NCBI GenBank assembly: GCA_013399875.1
Contig: VXAZ01002121.1
Span: forward strand, 1-64,000
DNA length: 64,000 nucleotides
Source of the DNA: Gymnorhina tibicen
Lineage: Eukaryota; Chordata; Aves; Passeriformes; Artamidae
Reading direction: 5' to 3'
Below the pieces are notes generated by a model. The model worked only from the letters and a program-made list of their open reading frames with translations. It did no database searches and was not told the origin of the DNA. Positions 53,901 to 64,000 of this stretch are shown piece by piece (position 1 is the stretch's first letter; each line of letters starts with the position of its first letter). The position numbers and the translations under genes are program-made.

Positions 53901-55355
53901 AAGGCCACAACGTGGATAAAAACCTGAAAAAGGGCCAGCACAAATAAAGAGAAACTGGCTGACACTGATCATAACCTTCTATAGGAAATTTGGTCTGGGT
54001 GGAGGTGTCACTGAACATGTATCTTGATCAAGCCTACAATTAATTTCCAGTGTCAAAATTATTACAAAAATTGCATGACTACACTATGAAATTTGCTTAG
54101 TGCTTAAGGGAAAAAAGTTGACCAGAAGGAGGAGTGAAAACCACTAGTGTGGTATTTCTGATTATACAAATACTTATTTTTTTCAATATGCAAACATTTA
54201 AACACGAGTGCCCAGCAAATTACATAAGCACTTGAAAAATAAAGCACTTCACAGATATACTCAGGACATTTGTTGGCCTTGCACATGAATAAAACAGAAA
54301 TGGACTAAAAATAATGTGAGTGCTTTTACAACACTGAGAGAGAGGGGGAAAGAAAGCAAAATCTTAATCTCACTAAAAATATGATGATGGCTGCACTCAA
54401 ATCTCAGGTTTTTAGCTAAGATAATGTCAAGTATTTTCAAAACTTTAAAAGGTGTTTCATAAAAAGCCATTTGAGCACAAAAAGCTGGTTAACCTTGAAC
54501 AGTTAGCTAATGATCCAGTACACTCCAGCCTTAGCAGATCTGAATAAACAGATCTTAGCAGAGCAAAGCAAACCCAGTCAGGAGAGATGAGTCGCAATGA
54601 AACAGGCCCCAGGACCATTTCAGTGAGCAGGGAAATCAGCAATGAACCCACTGAGTGGAGTGTGTAAGAAATAATTCCTCCAGACTCTCAATGCAGTCAA
54701 ACAGCTTTTGGTTCAAATGCTAAGATTTTCCTCCTCTCCAAATTCCTTGTTCTTCAACAAACAGCAAGGAATCGGACTATTTGATACACTTGATATGTTA
54801 CTGCTATTTTTTAAATGGCTTCAGTACTGCTCAAGTCTTCAGTAATACTTTGTAGCCTGTCTAAATTCAGAAAATAGAGATTATGAGAATGAAAATGCAG
54901 CACAGTGCACTTCAGGTCCTCTGTCATTTGGAACCTGAAATATGTAATTAATGCCAGGGTATCTAGGGAACATAAAATGCAGAATGTGCAGAACCTAAGG
55001 CGTGTTCTCTTCTATAACTGCAAGTACAATAAAATATCTGACATTTCATACTGATCCTTGCCATGATAATATAAGAATTATTTTAAACAGAAAGCAAAAT
55101 GAGAGCAGCCACCTACATTCACTTAATACTAGAATTAAGTAAATACAAGCCTGCTATCACAGGGAGGGGCACAGACTTGGCTCTCTGTGTGGGTATAGTG
55201 TTTCTTTAAAATGAATGTATGTTCAGATATTATTGATCCCTCAGAATTCAAGGGTTTAACCTTGGGTTTAACACTCCCTTCATGCCTGGCACCATGTTCT
55301 GCTCTGCCCCTGTGACTGACCAGCCAACGCAAACTAGAAAATAGTGCTTCCTAAT
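44970..55355. other. Long non-coding stretch, no gene seen
   Basis: Ten kilobases with no recognisable gene. Minor features are an A14 run at 48287-48300 followed by an aaccca-rich tract to about 48345, a G+C-rich patch at 50455-50620, and a T run at 52260-52272. Frames reach 132 codons but none looks like a known family. Confidence 0.6.
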
Positions 55356-55361
55356 GCCACC

Positions 55362-55846
55362 TTGCCTCTGGTTCTGGGTGCAGTTTGGGGCCACTTGAGA
55401 GCATCCAAAGGAGGCCACATGGATGAGGAAGGGACTGGAGAGGAAGTAATGAGGAGCAGCTGGGGGCACTTTGTTTGTTCAGCCTGGAGAAGAGGAAACT
55501 GAAGGGAGACCTCATTGTGGACTTCAACATCCTCATGAGGGGCAGTGAAGGGGCAGCACCAATCTTTTCACTCTCATGACCAGGGACATGGCCCAGGGAA
55601 TGCCTGGGGCTGTGCCAGGGCAGGGTCAGGATGAATATCAGGGAAAGGTTCTTCCCCAGAGGGTGGTCAAGCACTGCCCAGGCTCCCCAGGGAATGGGCA
55701 CGGCCCCGAGGCTGCCAGAGCTCCAGGAGCATTGGACAGCGCTGCCAGGGGTGCCCAGGGTGGGATTGTTGGGGTGTCTGTGCAGGGCCGGGAGCTGCAC
55801 TGGATGATCCTGTGGGTCCCTGCCAGCTCAGCCTATTCTGTGATTC
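55362..55846 (+). mobile_element. CR1 LINE 3' fragment
   Basis: Sense-orientation CR1 covering about 485 bases: ggttctgggtgcagtttggg, cagcctggagaagaggaaac (55482-55501), ggaaaggttcttccccagag (55640-55659), then tggatgatcctgtgggtccc and a terminal attctgtgattc. It reaches further 5' than the other copies in the window. The 149- to 197-codon frames across it follow from its G+C content and are not genes. Confidence 0.95.
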
Positions 55847-55849
55847 ACA

Positions 55850-57117
55850 GGGCAGAATCTGTGGCTTGTCCAACCACAGCAGCACCTGTGGCTGCAGTGC
55901 CACCCCAGCTGTGGGGCCAAACCCTGAGCCAAAGGCACCTGTGGCCTGATGCTGCTGTGACTGCTCAATCCAGCACTGACTGCTGTTGGATCAGTCCTAG
56001 GAAGAGACAGGAGAACAGCTCCAGCAAACAGGACCTTGTCTGCTGCAGCTGGAGCTCCATCAGTGTGAGCAGCTGTGGCCCTGCTCAGCAGCTGTGGCCC
56101 TGGCAAGGACACCAGGCCTGGGGGCCACCAACGCCCCGGACAGGGGCTGGCGAGGGCCAGACCGTCTAATGGCAGTGAAGAAAGACAAAATACAAATGAC
56201 ACACTGAGCAGCAAGCAAAGAGTAACCTGCACCAGATTCAACACCACACTGGTAAAACATCCCCCCAGCCAGGCAAGTTTATGGCAATAAACCTGCTGAG
56301 AACAAGAAAAAATGCTAGGCTGGAAAAAAGCCTTCCCTTCTTGAAGATACAACTGTCATTATTGCCATCCCGGCAATTCAGAGCACACAAAGAAATGATG
56401 GTCCTTAGGGAGCTTTTGGTACACAAGCAAACACTCCAAGTACAGTTAAAAAGTTCTTTAGAGCACCACATGCATCTCAGTAAGTCGTGCATTGAGGAAG
56501 CAATCATTCCCATCAGCTGACACTGGAGCAGGCACTTCCCCACGCTGGAACAGGGTGAGCAATGCATCACTCTGGTATCTGTGGCCTACCACTCCATTAC
56601 TGCTTCTCTATAAAATTACATTTCTGATAAAAATTTATGTGTCAAACATTTTTGTGATTACAGACCAAAAGTCAAAATTTGCATTTAAATAGATGTATTA
56701 AAAACTCAGCAGCACAGGTAGAAGAGGGAAATGCTGTTTTAAGGAAATTTAAATAGAGAGCATGAGCACAGAAGGGATTTTTCTTCTTAAATGATTTGAA
56801 CAATTTTGGTTTTATTACTGTTCTCAGGTCCAATTCAAAGTCAAGATTGAAACCATAGTATCCTGTACCCCTAGACTCATCTCAGGCTTAGCTCGAGAAA
56901 ATAAGTCTCTTTTCATCTCTCCATTGGGAATGACCCCATTTGTTGTAAATAAAGTATTTTTTTGTTCACAGTCCAAGCCCACACTTTTCACCAGCTTGCA
57001 GCCCAAGCCATATTATACTACTTTGCTCTCAAGTTCTTCACTCAGTTTTCTTTGCATCAGCCACCACAGCCATTGCACTTCTGCCCAGGCAGCAGAGCCA
57101 CTTTTGAGAGGGATTTC
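55850..57117. other. Non-coding spacer after the CR1
   Basis: The first 320 bases (to about 56168) are G+C-rich and carry repeated gcagctgtggccctg-like phrases (about 56082 and 56089-56103). They are not part of the CR1 tail and match no family that I know. The rest is AT-rich and holds no recognisable gene. Confidence 0.5.
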
Positions 57118-57250
57118 ACAGGATATTCTGAGTTGGAAGGGACCCAAAAGGATTTTTGAGTCCAACTCTTCAGTGCATCACCCATACACAGCTCAAATCC
57201 ATGACCTTGGTGATGTGAGCACCATGCTCCCGCCAACTGAGTTGGTGAAT
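57118..57250 (-). mobile_element. tRNA-Ile-derived SINE with CR1-like tail
   Basis: On the minus strand the element starts with a tRNA-Ile-like head (57250-57178): a ctcagttggcgggagc A-box region, ggtgctcacatcaccaaggt through the anticodon arm, and a B-box ggatttgagct, close to the tRNA-Ile order. It then passes into a tail with gagttggactc and gggtcccttccaactcagaa, which is CR1-like and would let CR1 machinery copy it. The anticodon position is mutated and the B-box departs from ggttcgatcc, so this is not a functional tRNA gene. It resembles the zebra finch TguSINE1 family as I recall it; if so it supports a songbird source. Confidence 0.85.
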
Positions 57251-57433
57251 TTTCAATGTGAAACCTAAAAATTCACAAGAAATTCTCCCATACAAATGCC
57301 TGACATCAACTACCCCCTTGGACTTAAACATATTTTATTGTGCCCCTTTTTATTCTATAAAGGATTTCTGACGTTAAAGAAATTCTTTTTCTGACCTCTC
57401 CCTAGTATATTTTCTCTCTTCTCATTACACACC

Positions 57434-58095
57434 TGTCTTGGGGTGACTGTATACTGTTGTATCCCCTACCACTGCTCTATGCCCAGACATGATTCCTGAG
57501 CCTTTCTATGCCTTTAAAACTGGATGCAAGAGACAGAGAAAAAAACTGAGCGAACTTTTCAAAACAGTTTGTGCTTCAAGGACACAGAGATTAGCTACTT
57601 CTGCGGCGGGCAGAGGAAGCACTTTTTCTTGCTTTTCAGTCAGCTTCTTCGGCTCTGTTTCTTCGGAGAGGGACGGAGAGTTGAGGGTTTTTTTTCCTTT
57701 TGGGACTTCGGGTTTTTTTTTTTTCCCTTCTTCTCTTCTGGACTTGTTCGGAACACCAGAACATCAGAACCCCACCGGGGGACCTTCCACCGGCCTGGAG
57801 GGGGGCCCCCCACGCCGACCCAGCTCCGAGGAGGAGGAGAGAGACTGCACCCACAGAAGGACTCTAAAATCTTTCAGGTTTTCTCTCCAGAGCGAGAGAT
57901 TTTATTAGTTAGCATTATTATTATTATTTTCCTGTGTGTTTGTTAAATAAATAGTTTTTATTTTCTCCTTCACTTTCCTCCAAGGAAAATTTGTTTTTCC
58001 TGAACCCGGTTGGGGGGAGGGGTGGTTGTGGCCTGCCTTCCTTTGAGCAGACGTTCCTTTTGGACGTTTCCCTGAATTTGGCCTAAACCACCACA
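57434..58095 (+). mobile_element. Solo LTR of an endogenous retrovirus (662 bp)
   Basis: Begins tgtcttggggtgactg and ends gcctaaaccaccaca (TG...CA). The flanks are acacc on the left (57429-57433) and atacc on the right (58096-58100), a 5-base duplication with one mismatch, as expected for an ERVL-type insertion of some age. It holds a TATA-like cctttaaaac at 57511-57520, T-rich tracts near 57690 and 57713, a cccccc-rich segment near 57800 and an aataaa poly(A) signal at 57946-57951. No internal retroviral genes remain. Frames of 139-140 codons inside it are not considered genes. The first 19 bases of the window match its 3' end. Confidence 0.85.
57946..57951 (+). terminator. Poly(A) signal of the solo LTR
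   Basis: AATAAA in the 3' half of the LTR, about 145 bases before its end, at the place expected for R-region polyadenylation. It could still cause termination of transcripts passing through on the plus strand. Confidence 0.6.
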
Positions 58096-58100
58096 ATACC

Positions 58101-61100
58101 TTTTATTTTCTGTATGTTGTCAAGATTTAACTTTAACCCTTGCATCAAAACCCAATTTTATACTTTCAAAGGGCACCTAAATCTTGGCAATGGAATGCCT
58201 GTGCCCTTTATAGTCTAGCTGGGATCAGCAACACATGTTCTCTATATAAAAACCATATAAATCTATCTGTGCAGTGCTTTTTTTTTTCCTTTTCTTTCCT
58301 GACAGGCTTACCAACCACGATAATGATACAACATGAACTCCATTATTGTTAATGGAAGGAGTTAAATGTAACTGTTGTCAGTTTTAGCTCTGCCATGTGT
58401 CAATGCCTTCATAAACATGCTGGTTTTTTCCAAGAAGAAACTGCTACAGAATCAAATCAGCTTTTGGAAACACAGATGTAAGCATAGCACAAAAACATGA
58501 TAATTAAATTACCATTTTAGGTGTGTGTTTGCTGTCTTCTTCAGACATTCTGTTCTTTCCCAGAGAATTATTTCTTTAACATGGGGAAAATTTGTCTGGG
58601 AACACAAATTTCAAGTATAAACAGAGATTAATCATGAGAGGATTTCCTGAAAAATTCATAGCAAAATTTTTCTTCCTCCCAGGTAATCCCTAAATTTCTT
58701 CAAGGAACATTTTTCAGGGAATTTAGAAATACAACTGAAAGCATAAAGACCATCACACAAGCAAGTGTACTTTCCTCTGTTGACTCATTCTGGCCTTGCA
58801 GACAACAACTGTTACTTGCAGCAAAGTTTTCTTATTCTCCCTCCACAGCACAGAGCTGTTACCGGAGCATTCCCAGGGCCCTGAAGTAAAAACTGTGTCC
58901 AAGACATCAGGAACATCAGTGCTACTCAGGAAATCATTGCAGTGCTTCACTGCCAGTGGTGGCTTGCAGACAACCAACAGAAAACCTAAAAGTGGAGGAT
59001 TAAATTCTCTACAGCAACATTTCTTCCAGCTGCCTGTCAGAGCCAGGATATTCCTCACTTTCATTAAGCATATTTCAGGAAAACCTTTGCCTGCATTTCC
59101 ATATAACACACATAACAGGGCCATTTCATAAAACACTGCACAGTATTTCAATTACATTTTTACAAAATAGCACTCAGGGCATCGGCAGTGTAATTTTTTT
59201 AGGTAACAGATGTTACCCGACACTCACAGACCTGCTGTCTGCTCTCCTCGTCCTTGAAGCCACCAAGCAGCAGCAGTGGGATTTGAGTGGCAGATGTGAA
59301 GTCCCAGCTCAGGCCAAGCCCAGTCTCAGCAGGGCTGATGTCCAGGACACCACAGCCTGGTGGAATTAACCCCCAGCAGCCAGAGACAGAGGGGCCGATG
59401 AGGCTGCACAAACACCCTGTGTCCTCTTCACTCTGCTCACTCAGTATTTCCCCTCCCTAAACTGATTCCGTAACATATCAAATCTTCAGAACTGTTTCCT
59501 ATCCCGTTTTGCTCAATTTTTCCCAGGGATTTGCCTGCTTTTTTTTTTTTTGTCAGCTATGGCACACACAGCACTGCTTTCATTAAATTGTCCATTAAAA
59601 ACCTCATTTTGTGGGATTTCTCCACAAAGATATCTAAATATCTAACTTCTCTCAGTGTTAATGGGATTGAGGCACTACAATAAAATCATGGATCTCAGAT
59701 GTAATTTTAATATATATAAATGAAAACTCAGATTTTTTATTTTACCCTCACAGGATATATAATTTAGAAGTCATTTAGAGTTTGGGAGTTTCTAATGGAC
59801 ATAAATTTACAAAGTCCACAGAAAATTTAATATCTCTTCAGTGAGCCTCACAAAGATTTTTTGAAGTTTCCATTTTCTTGACCATCCTAAACACCCTTTT
59901 CTACTTTGTTTTAATACTATTTCCAAAAGCAATTGATTTAGTGTGTGGATATATCTTTGTCTGAATGTATATTAATAAAATGTAACTGTTCTTATTCAAG
60001 AAACCACACAGAAAGAAGTTGTTAATTTGTATCATCCATCTGTCGGTCTTCCCATTCAACTATGTGTCATCCTTTACTTATTCTCATGTCTATTCTGCAT
60101 GGGTTTTTTGCAATACATATAAATAATGAATATAAAAATATTTAGCGACACATGGCGTTTGTACGATGCTACCATTAGCATGGGGCACTGAAAAAGAGTC
60201 TGTCACCTGATCTCTACCTTACATTCTTCATGCACAGAGTACCAGATTGACGTTATAAAGTTGTCATCCACAGCAGCTTCACTGTGGGTGGTGGTGTCAG
60301 AACACCTCAGCTGCCACCTCGTGCCACTGGACATTCCCCATCCAGTGTGGGCAGTGCAGCCAGGACACTCTGAGTGCATTGACAGCCCCCATTCCACTGC
60401 AGTTTGGACTGGAAAATCCTAATCTGGCCCTGGAAGTATGGTATTACCAATCTTTCCAAAGAATTCTGTTTGCTGTGGCAGAGTTCACTGACACAAATGT
60501 GACCCCACAGCCTCAGAGCCCTCCCTGTGTCTGCAGCGGGAGGGCTCTGGTGGAAAACCTTTCCCTTCTGTCCCTTCCCTCTGTAAATACCACGGCAAAA
60601 AGTGTTCAAGTAATAATGCCAATCCAGATCCCTCAGGAACAGACCAAGGTTCAGAGCCAAAGTGTTTCACATGCACTGTCCTGTAATGCTTCTGGTTCAC
60701 AGAGCATCTGTACGTTGATCTGGCCTACAAAAACCCTGTGCCGGTGCCTTGAACAAATAAGGAGGTTTTCCCTGGTACCACAGCCCCTGAACACTGACAA
60801 ATTTTCCTTCTTCTTCCCTCCCCAGCTCTCCTAATGTCCCCTCCTCGGGAGAGCAGGGCATTAGTATTCACTAAGTGTGTCTTTGGAAAGGTTTAATCTC
60901 CTAGCAATTACCAATAGCAGAGTTTCATTATATGGACAGTATGATAAATACTGAAGAGGTCTCACAGCTGTTTGGATCAGTTTAATCCAGGCACACCCGG
61001 CGGGAGTGGGGACACCCCGATGCCTCCTGCCTGTATCCCTGCAAGGGCAGCTCCAGAGTCAGCAGAGGGACACAGGGACAGACAGACTGCACATGCTCTG

Positions 61101-62780
61101 GGACCGCTGCCATGGACTCAGAGCCACCCGTGGATGTCCTGGCATCTGCCAGCATTTCTGATCAAACTGAGGGTGCATTAGTACAGGTTATATCCTAAAT
61201 TCACAATGATTTTAAATAGAAGCCCTACTCAAGTACTAAATGAACTAAAGAACAACTGTAATTGGGATAGAAAAAAGACTGTACATTGTGTCTGCACCTA
61301 GTTTTGTTATAGTTGTGAATCCTACAGGCTCAAGGAGAAATATTAAGTTCTAGTCACCATCCTAATGGGGAAAAACTGCTGAAGACCAGTGCTGGAAAAG
61401 CAAGAGAGAATACCCAGATCAGAACTTCACAGAAATAAACTGCTGCCTCTCACTTGCAAGAAAATCTGATGCCAAGTGGTTCACATCCCAGGACACACTG
61501 CAGTATTTACAGTCGGTTTTAATTATCCACTTCATAATTGGGTTTGTTTCAGCAGGTGCTTTAAATCTGGGGATGTCTAAGTCAGAATTTGTTCCATCTC
61601 AAACTTTTACCGCCACGTAAAATTACCATAAAAAGGCACAGGTCCTCCTTGTAGCTGGTGTAAAAGGTGTGACGCTACAAGAGAAATCCCTGCCAACACA
61701 AACTAATTTTCCAGGGCCTGAAGAGGACAATTGAGCTATCACGTGCATATTCTGAAATAAGAGCAAGCAGCACACTCCTGAGATGTTTCTGAGCATGCCA
61801 CCTCTACCAATCCCTGTGCAAACAAGGATTTTCTGTGCTGGGCACAGGGGCTCCTCCCTGCTGGGTGCCTAACAACTCAGACACAAATTTCCCCAGCAAT
61901 GAGAGCACAGAAACTACATTCCTCTGCTCTTTGTTTGAATTCACTACTGGTGACCAGGAGTAACATTCAGCATGACAAATAATTTAATGAACTCCTAATT
62001 CAGAGTTGACCTTCACTGAAAGTACTGTTTAATTACCCAGTGTTTCTTGAAGTCAGGCAGAAGAATGTTAAACCATTTCCGAACAGGTGCAGGAGGCACA
62101 AGTTAATTTTAATAGCAAAGGTCATTACATACGTATTTCTGCACTTTTTCCTGGCATCTCTCCTGTCAGAGGATTACTTACGTGTGTCTAGGAAGACAAG
62201 GAAGAAAAAAAACTACTTCATGTTCTTTCGGCTTAGCAATATCTCCTTTTTGCCTTTTTCTTTTTAAAGAGTAAGTCTAAACGCAATGATGAAAGAGGAA
62301 ATACATTATCTTGCAAACTGAAGTGGTAAGATTAGATTAGTGCCTACATAGCTAAAAAATACTTGTAGTATATGTTTGCATACTAATGTGTAAAAGAACT
62401 TCAAAGCAGAATGAAGACATTTTTTCATATAAATATGAAAAAAACTCCACAACAAAAACACTCCACTCGTTGAGCAGGAAAAAGAACTCTGCAAAGTAAC
62501 CCATGCTTGGCAATCAACATTGTAAAAACTCTTTGTCTGAAAGCAAGATCAATTTCTACTTTAGTCTGTGAACATTAGATCTGAACCAAGAACTTTGCAG
62601 AGAAATAAAAGATTTCTTGGCCTGTCTAGCTTTATCTTATCAGACTCCAGAAGTGGGCTTCATGTTAGAGGCTACTTTTTTTAAAATCTTATTGCCTGAG
62701 GAAGTGTGAAAACAGCCTCAAGAAAAAGTCAGCTCTAACAATATTGAGCTTATTCTCTCCCTCTCTCTTTGTTTCATCCT
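58101..62780. other. Non-coding DNA, no gene seen
   Basis: Unique AT-rich sequence. The longest frames are 151 codons (60379-60834, plus) and 132 codons (58753-59151, minus). Neither translation resembles a known family and neither has clear splice or promoter context. Confidence 0.55.
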
Positions 62781-62784
62781 TCAG

Positions 62785-62969
62785 GCCTCTCTCACAAGGA
62801 GTATTAAAAGTTGCCAACCCCAGTGAGAACATGACGAATGTACCAGAAACAACTCCTCGCCACCATGTTTTCCTAAGGTACCAAATTACACCTCTTCCTT
62901 CAAATGACACTCCAGTTGTATAGAAGGTGGGCAGTGGGAGGTGGGGATCACATTTTCAAGCTTAATAAA
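62785..62969 (+). other. Weak candidate terminal exon
   Basis: A strong-looking 3' splice site (a pyrimidine-rich tract from about 62754, with AG at 62783-62784) is followed by a frame of 45 codons (62786-62920) that stops at TAG 62921-62923. An AATAAA lies 41 bases after the stop (62964-62969), and a GT-rich stretch lies at 63039-63080. This is the layout of a last exon. Against it: each signal is common by chance, the peptide is unrecognised and no upstream exon was found. Confidence 0.15.
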
Positions 62970-62989
62970 AGTGCTGCAGCTGTAAAATT

Positions 62990-63855
62990 CATTTTATGGT
63001 TAAAAAATGTAGTAGGGGATTTATTCTCAAGGCGAGTGAGGTTGGTAGTTGCAGTGGATGGGCTTGTTAGGGTGTGGTGGAGCTGGCTTTGTTAATTTTG
63101 TTTTTTAAGACCAGAAATTAGCTACGAAGTGCCAACACTTTATGGAGCATCCCTAAGGAACAGACTGAGCACCCCTATAATCACTGCTCCAAGAATAAAA
63201 GAAATCGAAGGGGTTTTTCCCTCTTCTTCTGTCCAAAATAACACACACCAACTTTTATTACCTGCAACCTACATTCAGAGCAGTAGTTCTGCAGGGAATG
63301 TTAAAACAGCTCATCTGTCCCTCAGCTTTACACACTGGCGTCTGGTTTCCACAAGTCAACATCCAGTGACAGAACAGTGTTTCATTAAGACTAAAGTGCT
63401 ACTTTTTTACATAAGGGGAAAAAAAAAAAGTCACTAAAAAGCAGTAAAGGGTATCAGAGTGGTCCTAGAGGATATCAACTAGATAAGGTGCATTAAACTT
63501 GTTGAAAATCACTTTGAATTATTTAACTAGCTGTCCCCACCACACCGAGCAAATGCAGCCAGATGCCAGGTTGGAGGGAAATTTCATGCCTTGTTGTCAC
63601 AGAAAGGCTTCTGGCATCAGGACAAACACTGATGCCAGAGAAACCACTTGTCTCATGAAGTCTCTCAAAGAAAGCTTTCCCTGTCGTTGGCCTGGGCACG
63701 AGAATCCTTCTGGCACTCTGCTTTTGAAACTTTGGCTATCGTGCACTGGCTGCTGGAAATACACTGTTGATTTTAAAAGCAAACTTACGTTGGTATCAGC
63801 ATTGTCAATCAGTTTCCTAGTCCCTGACTGGCTGTGTAAAATCAAGATTTCAAGG

Positions 63856-63857
<2 letters not shown>
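62990..63857. other. Non-coding DNA, no gene seen
   Basis: No recognisable gene or transposable element. Confidence 0.5.

Positions 63858-63899
<42 letters not shown>
63858..63899. repeat. T homopolymer, 42 bases
   Basis: An uninterrupted T run. It could be the poly(A) tail of a minus-strand retroposon, but no retroposon body is recognisable beside it. The exact length is unreliable in most sequencing data. Confidence 0.9.
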
Positions 63900-63902
<3 letters not shown>

Positions 63903-64000
63903 CAGAAAAGGCCTAGGAGTGGGAAGGAGGATGCAGCAGCTCTTTCCTGACTTTCCTAATGCTGTGCTGAGATCCCAAGGCAGTGTCTTGGATAAAGAGA
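63900..64000. other. Window end, nothing recognised
   Basis: About 100 bases of unique sequence after the T run, with no feature that I can name. Confidence 0.5.

Noticed and set aside
55576..56352. 197-codon plus-strand and 174-codon minus-strand frames
   Set aside because: They run through the 3' part of a CR1 and the G+C-rich spacer after it. They do not correspond to CR1 ORF2 protein and look non-coding.
57178..57250. Possible tRNA-Ile gene
   Set aside because: The anticodon is mutated, the B-box departs from consensus and the sequence continues directly into a CR1-like tail, so it is a SINE head rather than a tRNA gene.
57489..57946. 139- and 140-codon frames
   Set aside because: They lie wholly inside the solo LTR and are low-complexity (F/S/P-rich). 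LTRs of this kind do not normally encode protein.
60379..60834. 151-codon plus-strand frame
   Set aside because: No recognisable domain, and no splice or promoter signals that separate it from chance.

Overview
This window is vertebrate nuclear DNA, almost certainly from a bird and probably a songbird (Passeriformes). The evidence is AT-rich, CpG-poor sequence with only short chance reading frames, young CR1 LINE tails of the avian type (32.7, 41.3 and 55.4-55.8 kb), a tRNA-Ile-derived SINE with a CR1-like tail (57.1 kb) resembling the zebra finch TguSINE1 family as I recall it, and solo LTRs of endogenous retroviruses. There are no operons, bacterial genes, CRISPR arrays, rRNA genes or intact tRNA genes. 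I recognise no complete protein-coding gene.

Layout. Position 1-19 is the last piece of an LTR of the same family as the full solo LTR at 57.4-58.1 kb. From 20 to 25.3 kb there is non-coding DNA with a CpG-enriched patch (about 1.68-2.2 kb), a small cluster of AT-rich palindromes just before it, an 18-bp tandem repeat (3.76 kb), an ancient CR1 relic (16.9 kb) and an assembly gap inside an A-rich tract (21.46-21.50 kb). The main functional landmark is a CpG island at about 25.32-26.27 kb. On the minus strand it contains a TATA-like box, a GC box, a start codon in good context and a short reading frame that ends exactly at a consensus splice donor. The simplest reading is a promoter and first exon of a minus-strand gene whose first intron fills much or all of 0-25.8 kb. 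The gene was not identified.

From 26.3 to 64 kb, upstream of that promoter, the DNA is repeat-bearing and otherwise featureless. It holds a MIR-like SINE relic (27.3 kb), a CR1 tail (32.7-32.9 kb), a minus-strand CR1 split by a 327-bp solo LTR with a perfect 6-bp target duplication (40.9-41.5 kb), a 45-bp minisatellite (44.8 kb), and a cluster of CR1, SINE and 662-bp solo LTR (55.4-58.1 kb). A weak terminal-exon candidate lies at 62.8 kb and a 42-base T tract at 63.86 kb.

No previously undescribed biological system is evident. The most informative items are the unassigned minus-strand promoter/exon, the nested LTR-in-CR1 insertion, the two LTRs of one family, the tRNA-Ile SINE, the MIR relic, and the CpG-rich non-repetitive block near 2 kb.
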